The position numbers and the translations under genes were made by a program. Positions 37,767-51,759 of a stretch of DNA of 64,000 bases are shown one piece after another. The notes under the pieces were generated by a model, which was not told the DNA's origin, searched no databases, and saw only the letters and a program-made list of their open reading frames with translations. Each line of letters opens with the position of its first letter. Position 1 is the first letter of the stretch. Source of the DNA: Hydra vulgaris (taxonomy: Eukaryota; Cnidaria; Hydrozoa; Anthoathecata; Hydridae); NCBI RefSeq assembly GCF_038396675.1, contig NC_088926.1, positions 17,417,501 through 17,481,500 of the forward strand, in the 5' to 3' direction.

Positions 37767-40700
37767 TATCATCATCATCATCAGTATCATCACCATAATT
37801 GAGAAGTTGCGAGAAGTTATAAGAAACATCCAATTTTTGCATGAAATTTCTAATTATGTCATTTTTATAATATAATATAATATAATCTTGATTATCTCAT
37901 TAACTAATATATAATATAATATATTCTTAATCACCTCCTTAACTGAATTTTTCATGTAATCAGTAATAGCCTTTATTTCTCTTAGTTTTTTTAAAAAAAC
38001 TTTTCCTTCTACCTCTAACTTTTTCTCCTGAAACTCTCTACATGTTTCATACCTAAACATCTGCACGATTATGCTCTACATGAACAGACCAATGATTATG
38101 CTCTACATGAACACACCAATGATCAGCTTTACACTACCTATTATATACACTCACTTTTTCCAATTATTTTCCAAGTCTAAGATTATTGTTTTTTTTTTGT
38201 CTTTAGAATCCCACCATATATCCATCTTTTTTCATCATCATCTGATCATTATCTTCCATATTCTTTCCACAAGCTGGCCATGTTTACTACCATAGGTCAT
38301 ATCATTCTGAATGCATATGGTGTATAACTTTCTTTTACTCATTAATAATGCACTTCTTGCTGTTTGTAGTAGAGATTTTTCTCTAAATTTGGGTTAGAAT
38401 TACTTTAATATTGCACCTATTGTCTTTTTTGCCCCATCAGCCAATTGCCTACCAACTGATCCATTTTTATTGTCCGTATGATAAAAAACTCTATATCAAT
38501 AGTACACTTTTTACACTCAAATCAACAATATTAGGAGCACCTTGAATACCACTATTTAAACTATTTAAACAACAGAGTTTAACAGCAGGAGCAAACTCTT
38601 TTTCTACAGTACGAGCCATTTTTTAGTATTTTCTACTAGCTTATTCTTGACTTAACAATGCACTAGATTTGTCTCACTCATCTTTATCTTAAGCTTCCAT
38701 TCCTTCTTTTTAATATTCTCAGTATTATTTTTTCCTTTATCTCTGCAATCAAACATGATTTATCTGTTTGTTTATAATGGTAGCACTGTAACTATCACTA
38801 TAAACAAATAAGTTTAACTTTTTAGGGAGCATCCAAGACAATAATAAAATACAAAAAACTGATATCTAATGTACACTATAACTTTAAAATCCCTCCCTTC
38901 TTTTGGTTTGATTGCTATTCTGAAATTTCATATATAGTCATGATAACTTTTACTTTTTTCAATATCTAAATAAACTCAACACAGTATCTCTCTTGGTAAT
39001 CTGTCAAAGGTTTTTTCAAGGTTAGCCGACCTACAGATCTTTTTTTTTCAAATTTTTTTTTGAAAGTTGCCTTACAATTAATATTGCAACTGTTTTTCCC
39101 TTTTTTTTTTTTGTTGCCCTTATACATACATACATATCTACATACATACATACATACATACATACATACATACATACATACATACATACATACATACATA
39201 CATACATACATACATTCATACATACATATGTATTAATAAGATTTTTTTATTTGTTTTAAGTTTGCTGCAAAAGAAACTCTGCATAAAGTGCAAATCTCTT
39301 TTGAAACTTTGCTTTCAAACAAAATTTCTTATTTAAAATTTAATTTTATTTAAATTGTAATGCTGTTACAGAAACCTAGAAGTTGCTGGTAAAGAGGTAA
39401 GACTGAGAACTTTCACAGGCATAATAATATCATTTCTAAATATCATGCCTAAATTTATAACTGTCATCCATCAAAAACCAATTAGTGGTAAAAAAATCCA
39501 AAAACTTAAAATTTAATTTGAATGCCACAAAAAATCAATAGTTTTTAAAATAAAACTATAAGCATTAAAAAATCTAACAGAGTAACAAGAAAATGTAAGA
39601 TTTACTTATTTCTAAAGGGTGACAAGTTGGACACAGGGGTCAGTAACAGAGTCATAGGGATGGCTCTAATATAGAAATATAAATTTAAAATGATAAAAAA
39701 CCTTGAAACTAATAAAATTCTTTTGGCATCAACTTTTACTTTTTCTTCCTCAGATTCTTGAACAAAGTTGAGAAAATGTGATATGTTTTCCAATGAAAGA
39801 TTCTCGCATTTTGGCCATTTAAGATATTGATAGAATGTAATTAACTTTCCTTCACCTGCCTCCTCTGATGCTTCCATGTCTGACTAAATTAATTTTTTTT
39901 TATTATTTATTATTTTCATTTATTATATAAATACTCACAAAAAAATTGTTTTTTTTTCAAATACTTAGTTAAAGTTATAAATTGTTTATTTAACTTTGAT
40001 AAACAAAAAAATATTTAAAATTAGTTGATGTAACAACTCCAATCTGAAAGAAATTTCTAAACAGAAAAAAATTCAACTTTAAAAAAACTGCTTAAAGAAT
40101 CTGCTCATAAATTGGTATACAATTGTTGTAATTTCATCAAATTTAAAGCAGCTGAATATTCTCCTAAACATCATAAATGCCTTATTAAAATAAATTTTAA
40201 ATGCTTTATTTTAAACACCATAAATGCTTTATTTTAAACATCGTAAATGCTTTATTTTAAACATCACAAATGCTTTATTTTAAAGCATTTTACATTAAAG
40301 TAATCTTTTTAATTTTCTTTCATAAGTACTCGGTTTTTCTTGCCATGTCTTTCTTCCTATGTTAAGGTGCTTATTTATCATAAAATTTAATAAAGTTATT
40401 TATCATAAAATAATGATAAATTCATTTAATAAAGTATGTATCATCTTATTATAAAAAGACATACAATAAGATTTGACATTTTAATGTTTGATATAAAAAA
40501 TGCAGATTCTTTGCTAAGTTTTAACTCTAGTCAAAATGCCATAATAGTAATAGCAAAAAAAATATAGAAACCTTTCTTGTTTAAAACAGCAAAAAAAATA
40601 TAGAAACCTTTCTTGTTTAAAACAGCAAAAAAAATATAGAAACCTTTCTTGTTTAAAACAGCAAAAAAAATATATAGAAACCTTTCTTGTTTAAAACAGC

Positions 40701-43700
40701 TTTTTTTTTTACCTCAATTAAAATAACAACAGCAAAAGCTATTTAAATTCCATCAGAATTAAATTCCACCACTATGCAATACTAAGATCTTTCGTCACTT
40801 TTTTTTTATAACAAACATGTAAATTATTATACAATAAATCCCAGACCTGTCAAATGAATTTTTAAAAAGACCAAAGAGAGTTTAGCACAGAAAAAATTTG
40901 AAAAAAAAATATGATAAATAATATATATTCAAAAATCTCAACAGCATATACTTTACAATAAAAAACCATACCCTTTATTTTTGAATTTATGTTTTTTTAA
41001 TTATAACTTTTCTTATTTATAATTTATGAGTCTAATTTGTTGATTATCAATAAGCATAACCAAAAACCTTAATTCCTTAATAAAACTAACTATAATCAAT
41101 TTAAGCACAAACTACAGCCATATTTAAATCTTTTTCCAAAAAGACAGCCATGTATAATTCCCTTTTTCAAAAAGACAGTCATAAATAATTACCTTTCTAA
41201 AAAGACAGCCTTGTATAATTACCCTTCCAAAAAGCTATAAAATGCCAAGAATTATAAAGAAACACCAATTTTATTGCTGAGAAAATATATTATGGAGATG
41301 ATTATATAAGAAACTTGTTTCACTTTTTTCACAATTTCAGTGATTGAAGTAAAATTTAAAGTCTCAATCTTTTTGTTTCATTAATAAAATTAAAAATCAT
41401 AATATATCAAAATATCAAAACTCATAAATATTAAATTCTCATACATCACAAAAAAAAATTAATTATTAAAGATTTTATCTGTTCAAACAATTTGAAGGTA
41501 TCTTTATGGATGTAGACTGAGAATTTGCAAGGTTCCTTTAATATGCAAAGTGTTTTCAAGTTCAAAATTTAACTTATCAGTAATTTCATACACCATATAT
41601 ATAAGTTGCAACATTAGCTGTAAAGTTTTTGCAAAGTGTCTTGTTTTGGTAGGTTTCTTGTTTTGTAATAGGAGTTCCTCTTTAACTTTCTGTTCAAAAG
41701 AATATTTTCACTTCCAAAATTACAATAAAAGTAATTTTTAATATCTTACTGAGTAATTTGGAATAACTTCAACTAAATCTTAATTAATCTTTGTTAAAAA
41801 TAATTATTTAGAAATTTTTAAAGCTTAGAATTTAATTTTTAAAAATGTAAAAAAAGTATGCAAAGAAAGTAGATAAGAGAAATATACAAAGAAAGTAGCT
41901 AATAAAACCTTTTAAATGAGGGACAGTTTTACTATTGGTGACAGTGTACTGATATGGAAAAACTTTTAGAAGGAATTAACATCTATGCTTAGCTAAGATG
42001 CAAAATTAAGTTAAGCAAACATATCAAACAGGCAATGACCCCTCATTTTTTGGCTAATATTAGTAATCTCAAGTATAGCAGATTCCACTAATAAAGAAAT
42101 AGATATTGGAATAGATTTAGCATCTTCAAAGAACCTAGAATTTTTCACACTTTTGGTTAATTTTAAAACAGAAGTTGCACCATTTCAAAAGTTAATGCTC
42201 CATAATAATATTGCTATTGAAATATCTCATAATTGAATTATTGAATTTCACAAAGATTTTGGTGATTAATTTTTGCATTTTGCGTAATGGTGCTATAGTT
42301 TTTAATTTTTTTAGTTCCAATAATAACATTCTAATAACAATGAATAGATGACTTACTATTATATAAATCTTAAAAACAATGGAAGATGACTTACTATTAT
42401 ATAAATCTTAAAAACAATGGATAGTTGACTTACTATTATATAAATCTTAAAAACAATGGATATACAACTTACTAATATATATAAATCTTAAAAATTGTTA
42501 CCCCTTTAATCTTGGTTTAATAATAAAAAAAAAATCTTAACCGAAAATAAAAAAAATAGACTAATGTTCCATAATAACATTGTCGACTCCAACTCCATGT
42601 CTTAGAAAAATCATTTAAAACTCATAGATTGTGTGAAAATCATAATGATTGTGTTAATCAGAAACTACTGGAAGTTGATCAAGTACTTGTTGTTTTATAT
42701 GCAAGTGTTTAAAAAATATTTTCATCATTTTATCTTATGCATAAGAAACGGATAAATTTAGACTCAATAATAATATGTTATTTAACAATAGAACATAACA
42801 TATAAAAAATATTTCTTAAGTTATCTAAATTCAAGGTAAAAAAAACATGAAGATCACTTTTTCAAGAAAGCAACTTCAGGGTAATTGCAAACTTTTGAAG
42901 AAATTTAAAACTTGTTTTTTAGCCATTATCTACCCCATGATATAACATAATCATTATCAAAAAATCACCAGGAATAAAACACCCTAACACATATGAAGTG
43001 CCTTTAGCTAAACAAGTGTTTTGTGTGTGTATTGCTAAGCTGTGTAACATGCTTAACAAACTTTATATAAAAAACTATTATCTAATGTAATAAAAAAAAA
43101 CAGTTATATTAGTTGTGTTTTTAAAAATATTTGCTCACATTTTATACAAAATATGAATAAATCTATATAAATCTTTTTGTCATAGTAAATGGCCATCCAT
43201 ACATACACAGTGGCCATCATACATATATGACTTACTATTATATACAGTGGCCATCATATATATACAGTGACCATTATACATATACAATGGCCATCATACA
43301 TATACAATGGCCATCATACATATACAGTGCGCCCAGATATGATAATTATTCAAGCCCAAACCCTTTAACATTTCATGTGCGACCAAATTCATACTTATTT
43401 ATTCTATTCACATAAAAATACTCCTCTATAATTATGTTTTTAATAAACCAAACAACTAAAATCTGCTTTTTCTTTCTCTAAGCATCTTCACAAAGCCTTA
43501 CTAAATTAACTTAAGAAACATTAAAGATTAAATTTCCCCAAATTTAAAAAACTTCATGCTGAAGCCAAATAGTGCTTTTTGTATAAAATAAAAAACTATA
43601 TATTATAGGGTACACATAAACAATTAAAGTAAATAAATATAAATATAATATATAATAACAATTTATATTTTTTATTACCTTTAAAGTTAAAAGTAAGCAC

Positions 43701-44190
43701 CAAGCTTTATAACACTTTTCAATATTAGACTTTTCAGATATCAACTTTAAAGAGAAATTATTACACGATGTATCCGTCAAAAAACATTCAAGTTCCTATA
43801 AAAGTAACTGAATTATTATTTATCTAAATATAATATACTGATGCTAATATAGATTATTTTTTATAGAAAAGAAATTTTACCACACCTCATCTTCTTTTTC
43901 ACTAAATAGTATCACAACCCACAACTTTTTTTTAATAACCATTTGCCAAAATGATTCGATCTTTTGAGGTTTAGGTGTTTCTATGACAACATAAGCTTTT
44001 TTATTCAGAAAAGTGTCTATATAGCTTGCATTAATGTAGTCAGTGTTATCAGAGTTATTTATTTTGACTCTATTATAGTCAAATGGTTTGAAACAACTAT
44101 CTGGATCTTTAACATCAGCTACTAAAGATTTTTGATTATTTGAGAGGTTCTTCAAGATGAAATTAAACTCGGAGTTAATCTCTTTAGGAT
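36368..44190 (-). CDS. membrane-distal (D2) pseudophosphatase domain of a receptor-type PTP-like gene; five exons
   Basis: Exons on the minus strand: 44190-43886, 43795-43679, 39883-39702, 36824-36689, 36583-36368. All junctions have GT/AG ends and compatible phases. The spliced frame (about 318 codons) follows a PTP domain: PFDYNRVKINN and DYINASYIDTF (substrate loop), PKPQKIESFWQMV, KLITFYQYLKWPKCENLS (WPD loop), RILLVSSFEGGQLGTYIAL (P-loop), NVNIFRTIYTLRQQRQGIIQ (Q-loop region), ADYALIYACALELTKKRQ, then a short tail. Against the family P-loop HCSxGxxRTGT, the Cys is Ser, the Arg is Gln and the His is Val; the WPD Asp is Lys. Catalysis by the known mechanism is therefore not expected; a binding or regulatory role is inferred. 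The tail ends NEEVVCSS. Splice sites and frame are intact, so this is a gene, not a retrocopy. Confidence 0.88.
37550..37797. repeat. (ATC)n trinucleotide microsatellite
   Basis: About 240 bp of ATC units with CACC and GTC interruptions, on the antisense side of the PTP-like gene, within an intron. Confidence 0.97.
38200..38800 (-). pseudogene. LINE-like RT C-terminal fossil
   Basis: Minus-strand frames read ENLKE-like Lys-rich text near 38720, then VGRQLADGAKKTIGAILK near 38430, SALLMSKRKLYT and MTYGSKHGQLVERIWKIMIR near 38270. The sequence of GA..LK, a coiled segment and TYGsE.W is common downstream of the RT core in several LINE clades. Heavily mutated. Confidence 0.5.
39122..39232. repeat. 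(CATA)n tetranucleotide microsatellite
   Basis: About 27 CATA units with single changes. Confidence 0.97.
39884..43678 (-). other. intron of the PTP-like gene rich in short tandem duplications
   Basis: No element recognised. Four independent local arrays: 40180-40290 (27-bp unit with aaatgctttattttaaacat, 4 copies), 40550-40700 (36-bp unit with atatagaaacctttcttgtt, 4 copies), 41115-41235 (about 36-bp unit with aaaaagacagccatgtataa, 4 copies) and 42335-42490 (about 39-bp unit with gacttactattatataaatc, 4 copies). A 20-bp array (gtggccatcatacatataca) fills 43190-43330. Confidence 0.75.
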
Positions 44191-45929
44191 CTAAAAATAT
44201 AAAAAAATATAAAGTTAACTCTTTATTTCCATTAGACACATTTAAATAACAGTTTATCTTCATTTAAATAAAAAGGCATAATGAGCTTCTGAGTTTACAT
44301 TACAAAAACTCAGAAAATATGTTAAAAGAAAAAAAAAGAGTTCTAAAGCTAAAAGTAAAAAAAGCTGGGAACAAAGAAAAGAGTTAAAGAGCAAGAAAGT
44401 GATTGTCATGAGAACACGAGGACAGGAGAAAAAACTGTAAACTGTACTTGTCATGAGAACACGAGGACAGAAGAGAACTCTTTAATTAAAGATAGAGAAT
44501 GGAATCAGGAATAAGAAAATGGAAATCAAAATTAGAAGAGGCAAACTCAGCAGATACTAGCTTAGCAATGGATTACATATAGAGTTTCCATGAGAAGTCA
44601 GTAGTAATAATAAGTACAGTACTCAGTCAAAGTGCTGCTATTTATTAATACAGAAACTTCAAGTATATTATAATAATTATAGCAGTAAACCAGTTTTTTA
44701 TTTGGGTTAAAATTCACCAGACACTGCAAACCCCAAGTTGCTACAAAAGAAATTGCATTTAAGATTGGCTGCTTGTTTTTTTGATTGGTTGCTTGTTTTT
44801 TTGATCTGCTGCTTGTTTTTTTGATTGGCTGCTTGTTTTAAATGTTCAAAAAGTGATGACTTTTGGCAAGACATTTTGTGTCATCAACATTCTATAATAA
44901 CAAACACATTCTATAATAACAAAAAACATTAGATGAAAATATTCCATCATGTTCAAATATCCTCATTAAAAATGACAACTTTGCACAACAAACCAACAGC
45001 CCTTTTTATCAATTTTCTAACAGCAATGCAGTAAGTAGTAATTAGCCGCTAACTAAATTTACAGATTATAAACATGAAAAACAGACTGACATAGTAAAAG
45101 AAATAGCAGAAGTAATATTGTTAAATTGTTATGTAACTTTCAACAACAAACTATGATATCAAGAAATTAAAATATAATGTTCGACAAATAGAAAAAAGTG
45201 ATGCTACCTTTAAAATATATCTCACAGTAGACAAGTTTACAAAATTTAAACCTATATAACTATTTCAATATTTTAAATGAATATCAGAAACCTTTAAAGC
45301 AACAAGCATAATATTTATTTGTAACACATGCTGTAATGAATGATAAGGCATACAACTACTTAATAAATAGTTTATTTTAATAATTTTTTTATTTACTTTA
45401 ATAATTTATTTTTTTATTTACTTTAACAATTTATTTTTTTATTTATTATTTTTTTAGTTATTACATTATTTTAGGATTTTATTGTTGCTTCTCATAACTT
45501 TTTTTTTTAGTTTTTTATAAGTTTTTTAAGTCATATAGTCATACTATTATCTTTATAAAAATAACTAATAATTTATAAAAATAAATAATTATTTTTAAAA
45601 ATAAAAATAATTTTTAAAATAACTTTAATACAACATGACTTGTAAAAACCTTTTGGGAAGTTTTAGGAAGTTTTGGGAAGTCTACTTCAAAAAGATTTTC
45701 CTTTAAATTACAACATTAAGAGATTCATTAAATGGATAAATTACTAAATCTAGAAAAAGTAAGTTTTATGTCCCTGGGTTCACACTTATGTTGTTTAGAC
45801 ACAAACAACCTAAGTGAACTAACCTAAGTAACTTTTGTTGTTTGTGTCCAAACAAATGTTTCCTTAGCGCCTTTTTCTCATTTGAATATGACATTAAAAA
45901 AGAGTTAAAGCAATTTTTTACTATAAAGT
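44191..45929 (-). other. start of the 18.3-kb D1-D2 intron, no element recognised
   Basis: AT-rich. Contains a direct duplication at 44400-44475 (gtcatgagaacacgaggaca twice) and a 4-copy array at 44755-44840 (ttttttgattggctgcttgt). Confidence 0.6.
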
Positions 45930-46029
45930 GCTCTTACTGGCTTAAACATGCTCTGCAATTGAAGGTTTACAAGCTCCTTTTACACTTAACCACAAAAAAA
46001 TTTGGGTTTTAATATAAATCTGTTTTTTA

Positions 46030-46104
<75 letters not shown>

Positions 46105-46107
46105 TAT
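45930..46107. repeat. dispersed repeat fragment and (TA)n tract
   Basis: 45935-46020 (ggcttaaacatgctctgcaa, ccttttacacttaaccacaa) recurs in inverted form at 57650-57960. It is followed by about 75 bp of TA units. Confidence 0.7.
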
Positions 46108-46299
46108 AGGGTAAAGTAGTCTAATACCGCCGGCAGCTTGTACCGCCATTTCATTTTTTAAAGTTGGCTTAAAGAATATTTAGTGGCGCAATTTAGGAAA
46201 CATTGTCAGAACTTCTTAGATAAATCATTTTTTAGTTATAAAACATCAAATTTTTTGAACTTTCGACCATTTTATTATGGCTTTGAGTCATTCGTAATT

Positions 46300-46655
46300 A
46301 TTCTATACAGTGTAGAGAGCATGATGCGGTAGTGGTGTAGTGAGCAGTGTAGAGTGCAGTAGTGAGCAGTGGTGTAAAGAGCAGTGTAGAGAGCGTGATG
46401 TGGTAGTTGTGTAGTGGTAGAGCGCTTGCTTCATAAGCGAGAGGTTCCAAGTTCGATCCCCACCACGCCCCTGGTAGTACCGCACTCAACTTGTTTCTCC
46501 GCGCAGCGGCCTTGTTTGTCAAGGAGTTATAGAGTTGTTGTTCGTGTTTTGGAGTTATAGAGTTGAGAGAGGATTATAACCACAATTAAGTAGTCTCCTC
46601 ATCTGTAGTGGCTTTCTGGGCCTTGGGGAGGTGAAATAACAAAACAAAAAAAACA
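46300..46655 (+). repeat. tRNA-Met-derived SINE
   Basis: The head at 46391-46475 is tRNA-like: gtagtggtagagcgc as A box, anticodon arm cttgc-ttcataa-gcgag (CAT), B box gttcgatcccc, and acceptor halves gagcgtg/cacgccc that nearly pair. The D arm has about 8 extra bases. The head is followed by an unrelated body (ggagttatagagttg repeated, ggccttggggaggtg) and an A-rich tail, aacaaaacaaaaaaaac. Degenerate gtagtgagcagtg repeats precede the head. It sits inside the pogo element. Confidence 0.75.
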
Positions 46656-47289
46656 AAAATTTTAGACCATTCTTTTTTTATCATTGATCAAAAAAGTATT
46701 GTTTCTATTTATACTTGCTCAAAACAATGTTTTATTGTTATAAATTTATTCATGTGCTAAATAAATTATTTGATTTTTGCAATGTTCACAATGTAAACAA
46801 AAAAAAACCATTTTACATAAAACATTGATATCTGGCGAATATGGCCATACTTTAATTGGCTAATAATGCCACATGTTTATTTTGATTTTCAATATTGAGA
46901 TTTTGTGTATATGTTGTAATTGCATTTGAAGCTTGTAATTTAATGTTTTTGTTCTCAAATTTACTTTAAACTACTTTAGTTTAATGTTAAAGTTTAAAAA
47001 AATGAAACAAAAATGTAAACTTTAAAATTCTGTTAATATTATTTAAGTTTTTATAATAAGCTGCACTAATTGCATCAGTTAACGAAAAAATAACTGTTTA
47101 GGGAATACATTTTCCTTTTAAACGTACTTTTGTTATTGCTATCTTTTCACAACCTTATTATTCTATTGTTTTAAACTTAAAGATGTTTATAAAAGCTTTC
47201 GTTGTCACTTTTGTTAGAAATTTGTCAAACATTATTTTTGTTCTTTTTACAATAACTAACCTAAAAAAATAATTATCAGGGCAAAATAG

Positions 47290-48921
47290 AAAACAGAAGA
47301 TTTGAAAAAGGTACTATATTCTGTTAGAACTGGAAATCCAGTAGCAGCAGCATCACAAGATTATAACATTCCTCAAAGAACTCTCAAAGACTGGTTAACG
47401 AGAAAGGATAGATCACCAAAACATAAACTAGGTTGAAAGTGCATTATTCCCAAAACAGTAGAATCTGAGTTGAAGAAAAGAGTATTTTGTCTTCAAGAAA
47501 TAGAATTTGGTATAACAAGAATACAGCTTAGAAAATATGCATATGAAATATGTACTTTTATATGCATATGAAATATGTCAGTTTTGTCCATTTATTAAAA
47601 TGAAATATTAAAATTAAAATAACTATACTAATGAAATAAATAATTTCAGGCAAAGATTGGCTTGCAAGATTTCTCAGACACCATCCTGATGTTGTTCCTA
47701 GGAAATGTTAAAGCTTGAGTTATAGTAGGCTAATGCAATTCAATGCTGAAACTGTTCAAAACTTTTACAATCTTGTTGATAAAGTCTACAAAAAACTAAC
47801 TTTGGCACACCATTCTGAATTGATTTACAAAATCAATGAATCTGGATTGCAATTAATAATGACTGGCACTCATGTAGTAATGGCAAAAAAAGGAGCAAAG
47901 CCTGTACACACAGCTACTTATGCAGATAGAGGAGTAACTGTTACTCTAGTTGCATGTACAAATGCTACTGGAACCGATTGGATTCCACCTATGATTTTGT
48001 ATAAAAGAAAAAATTTTAAACATGAGTACGGGGATAACTTGCCACCTGGAAGTATTTTTGCATGACTCCAAAAGGATATATTACTAATGAAGAATTTGTA
48101 CTTTTTTGCATCATTTTAACTAGCACCAATTACCAGGAAAAGCTTTGTTGATTTTCGACCCACATCGTAGTCATTTGGATATTGATGTAATAGAGGAAGC
48201 CGAAAAGTTAAACATCCATATGCTTTGTCTTCCAGTACATTGAGTCACGAACTTCAACCTCTGGACAAAAGCATTTTCAAACCATTAAAAACTTACTATG
48301 ATGTTTCCATTGATAATTTCCGAAGAAACTTTCCTGGACGATCACTGTCAAAACTGCATTTCTAGAACTATTATTTACTAAAGCATGGTTGCATACCGCT
48401 ACACCAGAAAATGCCATATCAGAATTCAGATAAACAGGAATCTATTCTTTCAATCCTAATATTATCCCTCAAGTAGCTTTTGTACCCCGCAAAATTTCTA
48501 ATTGCATAAACGTCAAAAATCCTGATGTTGACAAGTTTAGTACTTTGGAACCTGGATCATCAGACCCTGCATCTAGTATCCATTCATAACTCCATCACCT
48601 AAAATAATTTTAAAAAAATAGAAGATCATTAAATGTGCAAGCTGTTGTTGTCGATCGAAATTTAGTTGCAGATAAAATAACTGAAATGCCCAGGCTAAAT
48701 CAAACAAAAATGGCCACAAAACATAATTTGAAAAAAACTTGATAATCATTGAAAAAGAGAAGAATGACGAAGATAGATTTTGTGGTGATTGCGGACTCTT
48801 TTACAACAACAAAAGAAAAAAAGATGATTGGATTCAATGTGTTGGATGCAAAACTTGGTTCCATGAGCACTGTGACACAGGAAGCATAATAAAAGTGGCC
48901 TATGCACTTTGTGCAAAGTAG
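47290..48921 (+). pseudogene. pogo/Tigger-type transposase, broken
   Basis: 47295-47450 reads a psq-type helix-turn-helix (DLKKVLYSVRTGNPVAAASQ, then YNIPQRTLKDWL). After an apparent intron come GKDWLARFLRHHPDVVPRK and the frame 47715-48065 (SGLQLIMTGTHVVMAKKGAK, VTLVACTNATGTDWIPPMIL), the first half of the DDE_1 domain. A stop follows at 48065; then LLIFDPHRSHLDIDVIEE, which is the second-Asp block (family D.H.SH), and LCLPVH before a 1-bp deletion relative to the downstream copies. The C-terminus at 48739-48921 is a partial PHD-like zinc finger (FCGDCGLFYN, WIQCVGCKTWFHEHC), as in several pogo relatives. Several stops and shifts make it inactive. Confidence 0.88.
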
Positions 48922-49212
48922 GCTGTACTTCAAGTAGCGAAAGTTACTAAACAATTAGATATCTAATAAAAAGTTAAACAAATAATATGATTATATGAAT
49001 GATTCATTTTTTATCTGTTTCTCTAACATAATCTGCGTTATGAATAACGAAATATAAAAAAAAGTGTGTGTGGCAATAGCAATAAATCAATGATATTTCT
49101 AGAACAAAATAATCAAACGACCTAATCAAAAAAAGATTTTTTCAAAAATGTACAGTTTACATAATAATAATCAACTAAATATAAAACCGTCACATTATTA
49201 GACTACTTTACC

Positions 49213-49366
<154 letters not shown>

Positions 49367-49498
49367 AATTAATTGCATATATGCAAATAATTTGCATCAA
49401 ACATTTTTTTCTTTTTCTTTTTTGTTTTATACTGTGTTTTCTATAATTTAACTGTGATTAGAAGGATAAATAAATTTAAATAAAGTAAATAAATAAAG

Positions 49499-50419
49499 AT
49501 GGACACTACACCAAGAAAAAGATCTAAAATATTAACTTTACTTCAATATTCTAATAAATCTCAACGGGAGATTTATCAGAAGGGAGATTTATCAGAAGGG
49601 AGCTAAATTATGTTCAGTAAACCAATCTACAGTTAACCGGGTTAAGAAGCATTACATTGCAACAGGTAGCTTATCACCATTAAGACAAGGAAAGTGTGGT
49701 CGAAAACAAAAGACTTCAGAAAGATATGACCGATATCTGATGCTGGAGAGTATCAAAAATCCAAAAAAGACAAGTGACCAACTAATGAATGATTTAGCTA
49801 CGCATGACATCCATGTCTGCTCGAGTACTGTGCGGAGGAAGTTGATAGCTGTTAGAAGGTTTGCCAGAAAACCTTCTAAAAAACCATTACTTACAGATGT
49901 CATGAAGAAGAAGCATCTCTTGTGGGCAAAGGAATACAAAAAGTGGACTAAAGAACAATGGAGAAAGGTAAGACAAAATGTGTTTATTAAATTTACAGCT
50001 ATTTTATTTATTATATTTGTATATCATACTATTTTTAAATTGAAGATATTAAATTGAAGAGACTTAATAACAGTTAATTGTTTTTTTATTGATTGCAGGT
50101 TTTATTTTTGGATGAATCACATTTTGAAGTGCAAGGCCAACGGTCACAGTTTGTTCATCATTCTGATGGTGAGCCTATACGACCCGGACACATTGAACAA
50201 TATGCCAAGCATCCAGAAAAGAAGATGTTTTGGGGTTGTTTCTCTGCTTTTGAACCAGGAAGACTCTACCCAGTTACTGGAATGATGAACTCTGACACTT
50301 ACATTGACGTTCTGCAAACACATTTAATTCCAGAGATGTTAAAAGTGTTTCCAAATGGAAACAGAATATTACAGCAGGAAAAAAGTCAAAAATTCATGGT
50401 AAAAAATAATATTAAAACC

Positions 50420-50431
<12 letters not shown>
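49499..50431 (+). pseudogene. Tc1-like transposase 5' part, copy 1, fused to pogo
   Basis: ATG at 49499. A 16-bp tandem duplication (gggagatttatcagaa) near 49567-49600 breaks the frame early; beyond it the frame gives a paired-type DNA-binding region (VNQSTVNRVKKHYIATGSLS, GRKQ) and 49740-49967. A phase-0 intron at 49968-50098 (gtaaga...gattgcag) separates the catalytic part, which begins VLFLDESHFEVQGQRSQFVH with the first Asp and continues WGCFSAFEPGRLYPVTGMMN and FPNGNRILQQ. Next, about 22 bp that would hold the second catalytic Asp are missing (ILQQ-EKSQKFMVKNN). The frame then runs into pogo sequence at 50419. The third acidic residue is therefore absent as well. Confidence 0.9.
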
Positions 50432-51627
<1,196 letters not shown>

Positions 51628-51759
51628 AATTAATTGCATATATGCAAATAATTTGCATCAAACATTTTTTTCTTTTTCTTTTTTGTTTTATACTGTGTTT
51701 TCTATAATTTAACTGTGATTAGAAGGATAAATAAATTTAAATAAAGTAAATAAATAAAG

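Larger units (their letters stand above)
36825..39701 (-). other. intron of the PTP-like gene with microsatellites and a LINE fragment
   Basis: Holds a degenerate (CA)n stretch at 36905-37055, an (ATC)n trinucleotide array at 37550-37797 and a (CATA)n array at 39122-39232. The Asp, Met and Ser homopolymer frames across the ATC array are artefacts. A LINE fossil lies at 38200-38800. Confidence 0.7.

Noticed and set aside
37438..37875. Poly-Asp, poly-Met, poly-Ser and His-rich frames
   Set aside because: They arise from the (ATC)n trinucleotide repeat, read in six frames, inside an intron.
43885..43886. Alternative donor GTAAAA 5 bases further on for the first D2 exon
   Set aside because: It would put a stop codon within six codons of the next exon, whereas GAG|GTGTGG keeps the frame.
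43877..44263. ATG-initiated start of the D2 frame at 44263
   Set aside because: The first 24 codons are intron sequence ahead of an acceptor at 44191-44192; phase with the D1 exon supports splicing instead.
48700..48954. 84-residue minus-strand frame (and its copy at 50949-51203)
   Set aside because: Antisense of the PHD-like end of the pogo transposase; duplicated only because the unit is duplicated.
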